Made by a program: the position numbers and the translations under genes. Of a stretch of DNA of 64,000 nucleotides, positions 45,985 through 55,999 are shown in pieces. The stretch spans positions 1,178,001-1,242,000 of the forward strand of contig JAJTTP010000001.1 of NCBI GenBank assembly GCA_023313575.1, given 5' to 3'. The stretch is from Eutypella sp. D-1 (Eukaryota > Ascomycota > Sordariomycetes > Xylariales > Diatrypaceae). How positions within the stretch are numbered: position 1 is the first letter of the stretch; each line of letters begins with the position of its first letter. The notes below the pieces were generated by a model. It was not told the origin of the DNA and did no database searches. It saw nothing but the letters and a program-made list of their open reading frames with translations.

Positions 45985-47921
45985 GGTCCGGTAGAGAGAG
46001 GGGGGTTGGAAGTCAGGCGAGATGAGCCGTAGAATGCTGTGTTTATGCTGTGTTTATATATTAGCAGGTTAACATGATGCACCATGTCAGTTTTGCGCTG
46101 GGTTCTATCTTGTTTGTCGGGGTCATAACCCCATATTTATTCATGACTTCAACGCAGTGGTTTATAACATACATTCTATCCTCGGATACGCTCCGTTCCG
46201 CAATAGAGCATTTGCATAGGCTATGTGTGTAGTTATGTTATGGTAACGTGTGATTATAAGTGGCCTGCATTCCAACCCATTATACAGAACAACAGTCATC
46301 CGGTGTGTCACAGACAAGAAGTAATTTAGCTAGCGATAGAATACTGTCTTCCAACTCGGTTCAAAGGTTCTAGGGCTCATATCATGCTTGCCTAACGCGC
46401 TCTTATTGCGGGCTCGCTGTGTATGAACCACCTTCGCACTGGGATCACTTTATGAGACGCAAATTTCGATCACCAAGACCATCGGGAACTATGCATTCTA
46501 CATCAATTATTCCTATTTTTTGGAGCTACCTTTTCTCCAACAACGTCCTATCCCTTGCTTCGTTAACCGGGACGGCCCCGACCACACCTTTTCCCAGGGC
46601 CAAATGGCTCAGCACGATAGGAAATGTTGTACTTGCAACTGCATCGGAATTGCACGTAGAAAATCGACAATCAAGTAAATACTTTGAAACAATTTGCGAG
46701 TCTGGCGCGGGCTCCGTATAGATGGGAAAAACCACGTCAGTCACAACAACAACGTCTTGGGGCTTCCTCGCAAAGTCCAAACCCCCTAATCCCACAGACA
46801 ACTTGGGCTCATGTGATTGGCAGACGCATTATAACGTCTCTGCACCGTTGCACCAACATTCCTACAAAATAGCTAATCAGCTTCCAAAAGGACAAAACTC
46901 GTCTCGATTCAAGTTCGTTCCGCCAGTGGACTTCTCATGATCTCACCGCATCGACTAAAAGTGACAAAAGAGAAAAGAGCACAAAATCTTGCCAGTCAAT
47001 TGATATAAGGAGTGCGATGACACGAGAGAAATTCCATTCTACGAGAGGACCCCAAAGACAACTCGACCTTGTTGTCACCACTGGAATTCGACCAGTGACC
47101 AACATCGCTGACGGGTAACTCGAACAAGGCCTGCAACTATTATACCATCCAGCCTCATAGGTATACGTTGTCTTCGTTCCCTAGTCTGTCGCTTGTAATG
47201 GCAGCGTGACTTCTCAAGTAGACAACATTATGTACGTGCCCCGCCCAGCGTTGAGAGGGGAAGAGCGGCGCACACACATGAAATATCTAGAAAAACAGCC
47301 AGCAACGGTGTGTCGCACCACATTGGTCGCGGGTTCAGGATCAAATGTAACTCTAGCTAGGTAGATCGCGGGAGCTCTAAAAGGGCTAGATTCTGCATAA
47401 CATCGACTACCACGTGAATACCATACTCAGTAACTTAGACTAACATCACGCCCAGCTAGCCAAAGGGTCGCAGTAGGAAAGCGCATAGCCGTTCGTCCCA
47501 AGTGAGGATGGTGGTTTCATTGGTCAGGCTTGTGCTAGGCTATGGGTGTGTGTGTGTGTGTGGAAAGGGGCAGGATGGGGGCGTGCTACTATACCAAGCT
47601 CCTCGCCCCCAAGCTTGGAACACACACATACATGCGCGCACACGAAGAAATTAAAAGAGAAACGATGAAGAGACTACCGAGACTGGACTTATGGCAAGCA
47701 TACATTGTCCGAAGCTGTTCGTTGGGCAGTAACGCAGCGGCGGAAATCTCACATGGGACGGAATGTTTTTTGGTCAAGCCACAAGTGGTGGTGGCACGCA
47801 GACCACCTGTTGGCCGTCATCCAGGGGTTGTTGGTTCCCCGTAGCACCAACACGTATGTGCCGAAGTACCCAATTCGCTGTTTTTCTGTCATATTAGGAC
47901 GGGCCAACATGCTTACCGAAC
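45985..47921. other. Intergenic region between dap1 and the F-box-like gene
   Basis: 1.9 kb without a supported gene. It includes a strong hairpin region (47067-47129, listed separately) and a TG microsatellite at 47545-47560. Short open frames at 46419-46721 and 47542-47844 have no recognisable domains. Confidence 0.6.
47067..47129. other. Nested inverted repeat with tRNA-like traits
   Basis: An outer 7-bp pair (CCTTGTT 47067-47073, AACAAGG 47123-47129) encloses an inner hairpin, CACTGG/CCAGTG (47079-47084 and 47092-47097) with a 7-base loop. On the minus strand the loop sequence (GGTCGAATTCC) is close to a tRNA B-box, and TGGTATAATAG (47137-47147) just upstream is A-box-like. No complete cloverleaf with paired acceptor arms can be drawn, so this is at most a decayed tRNA or other structured element. 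Confidence 0.35.
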
Positions 47922-49865
47922 ATGGCGTCACAAGTCCTGCATTTGGTCGGTCCTGGTAGACACGCATCTCCCTTGGGGCGCGTAACCCACTCTCTCTCCT
48001 CGGGCGCCCAAGGTTTGTCGTGCTCCTTTGGCATGATCCCCCCCGTTTATCACGAAAGCGCCGGTGTAGAAGCGGTTGCTGAACAAAAAAGAGACGGCTC
48101 ATTCCCTCTCCCCCCCTCTCCCTGGTTGGATATGGTAACCGTGGCCGAGCGACGAAGAAGTGCGATACCGGTGATGTCTACAACGGCGGCGGGCGGCTCT
48201 TTGCCTCGGAGATTGACCCTGCCCCCTGAGCTGTTGACGTATGTTCTGGAATACGTGGCGATCCCCTACCTAGAAATCGACAGGAACGAGAAGATAGAGA
48301 GGCCGAACAGGTACAGGGAGCCGCTCTGCCCGTACCTCGTCTCCCGGAAGACCCTACGCAACGCGTGCCTCACCTCGAAGGCTGTCAACCATGTGGCCAG
48401 AAGGTTACTCTATCAGAATGTCATGCTCCTCCACGCCACGGACATCGTGCTCCTCTTCCGCACCCTTCTCGAGGAGGGATGCGCCACCGGCGGCGGCCGA
48501 AAACGCCGGTTCCGATCGAGCATCAGGAACCTGGTCTGTCTGGTCACGCTCTTCGACGGGGCGGTTATAGCGGAGACGGCCAGGGCCTGGCAGCGCCTGA
48601 GCCTGCCCGAGGACATGGAGGTGGAAGATATGACGATCCTGTGCCTGGCAGACCTAAACCTCGGCAGGATTTTGGACGAGGAAATGAACGATGCGGGCTA
48701 CTGGTCCACGATCCAGCGTCTCTTCGCCGCCCTGCTCGGCCTCACGACCCAGCTCAGAAGCATCACCCTCCAGTGTCCCTACTGGCTGTCCGACTCGCGG
48801 GTCTACAAGCCGCTGGATTCGGTGATCAGGTCTCTGCGCCGACACCGCACAGTCGGGGCGAACATGCTCGCGCGTCTGGAGACGCTGGTCACGCATCCGG
48901 AGTCCGGGTGCAGGACGAGCAGCCGCGTGCAGCAGAGGCCCAACAACCTGTTCGCGAGTCTGCTCGAGCTGCCGACGCTGCGGACGCTCGTCGCGCGGTC
49001 TTGCGCGGGGCCCCTCGACGTCGCGGGGCTCGGCGGTCCCGGCGCCCTGAGCCTCGAGCGCGTCGCCATCCATGGCAGCTGCAGTCTCGCGACCGACATC
49101 GGCAGCTTCGCCGCGCTGTGCCGCGGCCTGCGCCGCCTTGAGATCTACGGCATCCCTGCCGCCGACGCCGAGCGCCTCGACGCCGCCCTCCTCCCCGTCG
49201 CCGACCGCATCCACGCCCTCGTCCTGCGCCACATGCCCGGAAACTCCGGCGCCAACGCCGACGGCGGTACCAGCGACCGCGGCGACCGCGCTGCTGGGGC
49301 TACCGCTATCGCTGCTCTTGCCGCCGCCGTCCCGACAACCACTACTCCGATCTCCCCCTATCCAGGAGGTGGAGGGGGAGGCAGCCGCGTGGGCTGGTTC
49401 GGCGGCAACTACGCGCATCTCACGGACCTCACGATCGAGGACAGGATCCTATTCCGGGACGCGGCGCAGATGGAGTCCGTGGGGCTGGTGCGGCGGCTAC
49501 CGCGGTCCCTAGTCTCGCTAGTGCTGGTGGAGCAGTGGGCGCCGTCATCTTCGCGGTCTTCGGCCTCCTCCTCTGACGCTGAGGAGCATGCGACGCGGCA
49601 CCTAGCGGCCGTGGCGCGAGCGCTAGTGCGCGCGTCCAAGGAGTGCGCCGAGCGCCTGCCGTGCCTGCGCCGCCTCGTCCTCGACCGCGCCCCGCAGCGC
49701 CGCGCCTGGCGCGCCACCCGCGCCGACGCCCGCTTCAAGGCCCAGTGCCGCGAGATCAGGGCCTCATTCGCTGACGCCCACGCCTGCGCCGACGTCACCG
49801 TCCAGTTCCTCGTCCTCCCTGATTCGGCCACGGACTCTCCGGCTCCGGCTCGTGCTGTCGCGTGA
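47922..49865 (+). CDS. F-box-like, leucine-rich protein of unknown function
   Basis: A single open exon of up to 647 residues. The segment around residues 98-175 resembles an F-box: LPPELLTYVLEYVA, then LRNACLTSKAVNHVARRLLYQNV. After it come Leu-rich, LRR-like stretches (RSITLQCPYWL, LLELPTLRTLVARS, LRRLEIYGIP, HLTDLTIEDRI, LRRLVLDRAP), as in the many F-box/LRR proteins of Pezizomycotina. If it is an F-box protein it would bind Skp1 and choose substrates for SCF ubiquitin ligases; no target can be guessed. The start is uncertain: ATGs at 47922, 48132 and 48174 are all in frame, and the first 84 residues look less constrained, so 48174 (563 residues) may be the real start. An Ala/Thr/Gly-rich insertion lies near 445-490. 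Confidence 0.7.
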   Translation: MASQVLHLVGPGRHASPLGRVTHSLSSGAQGLSCSFGMIPPVYHESAGVEAVAEQKRDGSFPLPPSPWLDMVTVAERRRSAIPVMSTTAAGGSLPRRLTLPPELLTYVLEYVAIPYLEIDRNEKIERPNRYREPLCPYLVSRKTLRNACLTSKAVNHVARRLLYQNVMLLHATDIVLLFRTLLEEGCATGGGRKRRFRSSIRNLVCLVTLFDGAVIAETARAWQRLSLPEDMEVEDMTILCLADLNLGRILDEEMNDAGYWSTIQRLFAALLGLTTQLRSITLQCPYWLSDSRVYKPLDSVIRSLRRHRTVGANMLARLETLVTHPESGCRTSSRVQQRPNNLFASLLELPTLRTLVARSCAGPLDVAGLGGPGALSLERVAIHGSCSLATDIGSFAALCRGLRRLEIYGIPAADAERLDAALLPVADRIHALVLRHMPGNSGANADGGTSDRGDRAAGATAIAALAAAVPTTTTPISPYPGGGGGGSRVGWFGGNYAHLTDLTIEDRILFRDAAQMESVGLVRRLPRSLVSLVLVEQWAPSSSRSSASSSDAEEHATRHLAAVARALVRASKECAERLPCLRRLVLDRAPQRRAWRATRADARFKAQCREIRASFADAHACADVTVQFLVLPDSATDSPAPARAVA

Positions 49866-52489
49866 GAAGAAAGGGGTCACGAACCGGCCTTTTCTTTTTC
49901 CCCGCTCGGGGAACGATGTTTTCTGGAACATCTTAGAGAATCTACGTTAGCCGCTCTGACGGGACATCTGGAATTCAGTCGGACATCTCTTGGGTACTAA
50001 GGATATCTTTGATGGGGTAAATCGCATAGGGGTGTTATATGCTTCCGTTTTTCGTTGTCTTTTCCCTTTCTTTTGCAGTTATCCCCCTTTCCCTTCATCT
50101 AGTCGCATACTGTCGAGTTTGTTTGACAGCTCTTCGTGTATTTCCCCTGCTTAAATCTCATTTCCTCACTAGCCTTGATACTCTCCAACTTTGATAAAAG
50201 ACGATTGGTCCTTCGGCAACCCAACGGACCCGCTCATCATTAGGAATCTTTGGTGTGGGCATAAGTGATAGGTACGGTGGCGGTTTGAGAAGGAGACCTT
50301 TCGATGTGATGGGAGGGCATGGGTGGCAGCTTGTCTTCATGCTAGCTAGTCTTTTCTCTTTAGTGTTCTTTTGGCGTTCTTACGCTTTCTATTCTCAATG
50401 TTTTCTCTTCCCCATACCTAGATTGCCTGACCCGCGGATGATCCTACTATCCCGCCATGCTAACGTATCTGGCCGTTGTGGCAATATGTTGCCATTGAAC
50501 CTTTGTTGTTTCTCTCCCTGTATATAAACCTGTGCTAAATTTGAGATCTTGCATGCACCAACTTGGGATCAACACGCGACCCAAGGTGCCTGGGTGCCCA
50601 CCAAAGAGTTGGTAGAGAGCCGTGTTTCCTGGAGATGCTTTTCGTCTGTCCCCTTAAATTGCGGTTGAGCGTAAGACCCGATGATTTCACAGGACAGCAT
50701 TGCTTGAAGAATGGAAACCGGCCGATCTGCTCCGTATCTCTTGACGTTTCGGCTCACTAATGCAAGACTCATTGTCAGGTGGATATCATTGAGTGGAACA
50801 CTGCCTGTTGTAGTCTTTCCTACTACCTGTCCCAGCTGTCAATAACCCCATATCACTTTAGATGAAGATCTGTGGGAGAGGAACGTGCGAGGCGCATAAC
50901 GGCGACTCCTGTGACGGCAAACTACATACTGCATAAGGATTTGTATCCAGGGTCTTTGACTGTACTGTGCATCTAGAAAGGACACCGCGCGAGGTGTCTA
51001 AACTATGCACGGTCGGCGCTAAGCCAGGCCTCTCTCACGTATGTCTGCTATCGCTTCTCCTAACATTACTAGTGACATGATCTGTGTACGCGTATCTTGG
51101 AGGCTGGTAAGGATTACGAAGTTGCCTTCGGATACTCCGTTACTTGTAAGCTATCACCCATGCTGCCATGCTCTGTTGGACAACATTGGGGAATTATTAA
51201 CATTGGGATGATCCAGTGTCCTGGTTAGGGTACCCACCGGTCGCGTGCGTACTACTGTGTACGTATGCATATCACAAACCTGGTAGGCCGTTCATATTAT
51301 TTTAGAATGTACTGGAAATCGGGTGGTAGTCAGGTCAAGCATCTTGGAATCTCGGTGACCTAACAGGGAGCTGGAGCTGTCGTTATGTGATAGTAGCTTC
51401 CATGGTTCGCTTGGCCATCCGCGGCAAGTTCCAATACACGTGGTTTAAGACCCCGAGGTTGCAGGGAAGCGAGAATGGGTTGAGCGCAAAGCTATCGGTC
51501 CAGCTTACCCGATAATTTAAACCTGCTTGTCGTATCGCAGGGACTTGCCACGCTTTGTTATATGCAGGTGTACTCGTTGTACATAAGTAAGTGTGCAAAG
51601 TAAAAGGCACTGGGCCTAGACAGTGATATTGTGGCCTCTACTGGCGAACCGTACCATACATGTACGCGAGCTGGGTATAATCAGGAGGAAACATAAAACC
51701 TAACCCCCCTCGGCCCGAGCCTGGATGGGGGCCGGCTCGCGTGGAATACGGTCCGGACCGGTGTATCGCACCCCCGATGGCTGATTACATAGTGAGAATC
51801 ACAGTTTATCGGATATAGCAGCGAAGGATCGTCGTAGTGAACGAAGGAACAGATGTGGGTACAATATGTAGTTATTACAAGGAGCCCAGCCACCCAGAAA
51901 CTGAGGGTCTGAGGGTCGTCCAACCTTACTAGTTCACCGCTCTTCAGCTCATGATTGGACTCTCAGACTCTTTCCACCTTATTCCTAATTAGTCTTTCTA
52001 GGTCAATAATCTCCCACTCCATGGCTCACAATTATGGAGTGGTCCGTAAACCGGGTAAAGGGCGACTACTTCCCCGATGAGGGACTCTAAGCCTGCAAGC
52101 TTTTACCAGGCAGCCAGGCCCAGGTCGGCGAAGAGAGCCAAAGATAGAGGGCGGAGCCCGTCTAATGCAAACAAGACATCATCCAGGACCAGACCCACGG
52201 TATCCCTCCCGTCAGAGAGGGGCTCAAGCGAACACCAAGAAAAACAGAACACATCCATAGCAAGGAAGAGGTGGATTCCATCAAAATTTAGAGAGCTGTA
52301 GCTGCATGAGTCTCGTTCTAGGTCATTTCGATGCCATTATCATGAGTCTTTCTCCCGGCATGGGCTGTCTAACCTAACCCCCCTCTCTCTTCTATGCACG
52401 TACACGTGCGTATGGTGTCTTCTGGACTCCACACAATATTAAGAAATGTAAAGTATCTATGACTAAAGATATGCCAGTTGTGGGCAGAA
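49866..52489. other. 2.6-kb intergenic region between convergent F-box-like and NLR genes
   Basis: No gene supported. Sequence is moderately AT-rich with no tandem repeats of note. Open frames are below about 90 codons. It marks the change from the compact housekeeping block to the sparser right-hand part of the window. Confidence 0.6.
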
Positions 52490-55400
52490 TCAACCCACTG
52501 TGCTTGCCATGCTTGGGCGCCTACCCGAGAGGGCATCTAGCTCGGCCAGCTCGAGCGCATATTCGGGTTCGCCTTCCAAGGTTTCCCGTATCACTTCAAT
52601 GGCAGTCTTGGTCTCGTACGAGGAATGGTCGTCTCTAACCCCGCTGCGGGTCTCCATGGTGGCGTAAGGGTCCGCGCCATGCTTCAGCAAATTCCTGATG
52701 GCCGTAACCCATCGCTCTCGGTTCTGCATGAGCCGTGAGCTGGAGCTGCTCTGCATTAGCTGGGACATGGTCATGTTTTGGCGCGAAAAGTACTGGCGGC
52801 CCGTCTTGAACGTCCTGACCCAGAGCTTGGGCGAGTCTCTCGGGTTGGCCCCGCTACCGAAGAGGATGTCCAGGAATCGCGAGTCCGGCATGTCATGGTG
52901 TAGGTCTACGTAGTCTCCGCTCAGGCTGACACAGGCCGAGAAGCCCTCGGCCTTGGGGGCCACAACGTAGTCGAGGAGCTCCTGGGCTTTGCTTCGCCGC
53001 ATGCTCTCTGGCATCGCCTTCAGCTTCGCGGCGACGTAGTTCACGAGATTGGCCTGGACGGCCAGGGCCAAGAAATCCTTGCGCTTCGGTGACTTGCCGC
53101 TATCCATAGGTTCGTAGCCGGCCCAGTGCTTATTGCACAGGGCAGGGCACTTGGTCTCGAACCATTCCGTATCGTCGTAGAGTGGCACATGGCGGCGAAG
53201 CGATGTGACCCAGGCTTGCTGAATGGTGTGGTCAAGCTCGTCCAGAAGACTATAATATGACCTAAAATCAGGGACCGAGTTATCGATTCTTGAGGCATAC
53301 CGCAAGGCGTTCGCGATGAGTAACCAGGCTTCCGGGAGGAATCGTACGTCGGGCCAGGCTGAGACGGGAGGACGGATGACTTCGAAGCATTGCATGTGCC
53401 TGATACAGCCGCTCAGAAGGGACAGATCAAGCTCCACCGAGGATGGTTGTTCTTTTAGCACCTTAGACCATATGTCCTTCCTGCCAGCGAACTCCTTAGC
53501 AGTTTGGTGCATGAAGACAACACGCTGTCCTGAGTCAGGGGGGCCCTTTTCGATTTCCAGGAGACCAGCGCAATGCGTCTGCAAACGCTGCTTCATACGT
53601 TCGCAAAGCTCTCGAAGATCCTCAGAATTCCAATCACGAAGCCTATCATGCGAGACCCGGAGCTTGCCCGCGTTTGGATTCCGCTTCTGCGCCGCTGCGC
53701 CCGCAAAAGGCCCTTCCTCCGCAAACGCAAGTGTGATCAACTGTGGCGGCTCCTGTGCTCTCAGGACAAGCTCACAGATTCTGAAGGCATCGGATTGGTT
53801 CTGGGTAGGCAGGTTCTGTATTATGCGCATATAAAGACCGTCCGGGCCTCCGAGTCGGGGAGGTAGAGAGTCCAAAGTCGTCCTCAATGTCTTAAGTGAA
53901 CCCTCCAGCACCAAGTCGATGGCCAAGCGGGCCCAAAGCACGTCTCCGCTGGATCTATGCGCTATCTCCCGGCAAAGGGCTGCCATGTTGGGCAAACCAG
54001 GGACGGCATCTTCCAATCGGCCGATACAATACTGGGCGATGGACGTTTCCGAATGCGCGTGGACTTGTAGTCGACCGTGTCCCGCGAAGCCAGTCTCGAA
54101 AACCGGTAATTCTCTGCTCGAGACGCAGATCTTCAAGGTGTCCTTGCTCGCAAGCTCGTTAATAAGTCGAGTGATGTCCATGTGACTCTCCTGGATCCAT
54201 TTACTCGAACCCAGGCCCGCGTCTCCTTCCTCTCCGTCATAAACCAAGGCAAAGTCCTCCTCTTTATAATAATCTTTTCGATCCATGATCCGATATTCAT
54301 CTAACCCATCTACGAAGAAACAAAGGTTGAGTTTCTGTGTATCGTCGGCGAACAACGCATAGAAGGCTTGGCTAAGGTTGATGATTGTGTTAAACGGCGT
54401 TGGCGGTGGCCATTCGCAGCCAAAAAAGCTCGGGAAAGCGACAGATATCAAATCTCGCCTGGGTGTGAGAATCTGATATAGAACGCTGCGAAGAATACCC
54501 TCTCTAGACTTCTGGATATGACTGCCTCCCTCGAAGAGAAAGACGATTGCAGTTAGAAGGTCGCGGCCCTGCGACCATTCTTCCAGCTCTTGGCGTATCT
54601 GCTCGCTGTGGAACGCGTATTTCATTAAGGTGGACTTTCCGGAGCCCGCCTTACCCGAAACCCAGAATATGCTGTCGTCTGACCTGAGCCAAGAGTAGAA
54701 CGGGGATGCGTGCTGACCATCCTCCTTGGACTGTAGGATCCATTCGCAGGTTTGGCCGTACGCCTCGTCGATTCTGTCCTCTCTATCATGTATGGTGTCA
54801 AAGTAGAGTGCATCAAGAATTTCTGTGCCAAAATTAGCCTACTACAGTCCACGATTGATTTACTGTTGGGTGGACCTACCTTGATTACGAGTCTCCTTCG
54901 CTTCCAGTTCTGCGTGCATGTTAGCTATGCTTATGATAAACTCGACCTTTGCACTGCAAGTCTTGAGCTGGTGGTTGCTAACGCTGAGACTTACCATGTG
55001 GTTTGGGGCCCACAGATACTCTGGTGAGGTGTTTTACAACTTGGCGATATGCCTTGTCTTCCCTGTTGTCGAATCTAGCGAGGTCGACATGGTTGGCTAC
55101 AAATTCGTCGTTCTTAACATTGAGTCCGTCGTAAGACGCCGAAAACTTTGGCATCATCTGTTGAATCGTTAGCACGAACTCAGATCTATCAGATCTCATA
55201 AGCTTCGCCATACCTGTCCCGTAGGCATCGACAACCTTTCTGCAACGCACACAACCTGGATATCTCTCGAGATCAGGGCGAATGTATCGCGTTGATTCTC
55301 AAATATCTCAGAACTCTCCCTCAATAGCCGAAGAAGTTGACTGCTAGGGGTACGGGCCGACATCTGTGCGGCGAGGGCGACTACTTCACCAAGGCTCTGC

Positions 55401-55999
55401 TTGCCGCTGTTCGTATGTGGCGTGCCGAGGAATATGACGCCGACGGTTTTGGGGTAGACATTTCCTAATTCATGCTGGCCGAGGTATATTCGTGACATGG
55501 CGGCGGTTACCAGCGCCTCCTTGATGACTAACCCACCGATGCCATGGCCGATAAAGACAATGGGGCGGGACGTGTTAGTACGGATAGCGCTCATGTCCGC
55601 CAGTAGGCTCTCCGCTTGCTCGGAAAAGGCGTTGTCGCTAGCGAACGGCCCAGTCCAGCCCCAACTAATGATTCTTGAGACTTGTATATCATCCCTCAAA
55701 AGATCCCGGGGCCAGCAAATGCCCCTTTGAAACCAACTCGCTATGCGATGCCCGAATAGATCGTGAACCAGCACAATGTCGACTCCCCCATCCCCTTCCG
55801 AAACTCCATCGTATAGAATCAGCACACCTTTCACCTCGTGATGGCTGCTGGACGCCGTCTCGAGACTTCCGGCACTAGCGATGGAGTGACTCGACTTTTC
55901 GAGCCTCAGGCTAGTGTCCTCCCGGGGACGAGACGACGACGATGACGATGATGAAGACCGTGTTACCTTAGAGAGCGTCTCTTTAATCCGTTTCAACAT
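52490..55999 (-). CDS. NLR: alpha/beta-hydrolase-like domain plus NACHT NTPase
   Basis: Exons 55999-55214, 55157-54995, 54909-54880 and 54822-52490 give 1103 residues; introns are 56, 85 and 57 bp, each with a CTAAC/CTAAT branch site and CAG acceptor. After a poly-Ser stretch (15-23), a SesB/lipase-like alpha/beta-hydrolase domain covers about 57-315 (VDIVLVHDLFGH, FIGHGIGGLVIKEAL, IFLGTPHTNSGKQS, ANHVDLARF). The nucleophile elbow reads GHGIG, with Gly153 in place of Ser. A linker (ILDALYFDTIHDREDRIDEA) leads to NACHT: P-loop GKAGSGKST at 383-391 and Walker B FFVDGLDEY near 496-503. The C-terminal ~300 residues hold weak ankyrin-like units (ILFGSGANP, LLKHGADPYAT). Fungal NLRs of this build act in non-self recognition, including heterokaryon incompatibility. 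Ligand and output here are unknown. Codon usage is less GC-biased than in the housekeeping genes. Confidence 0.88.

Noticed and set aside
48365..49418. Frames of about 250 codons on both strands within the F-box-like gene
   Set aside because: Compositional shadows of the 647-codon frame, which alone shows domain-like sequence.
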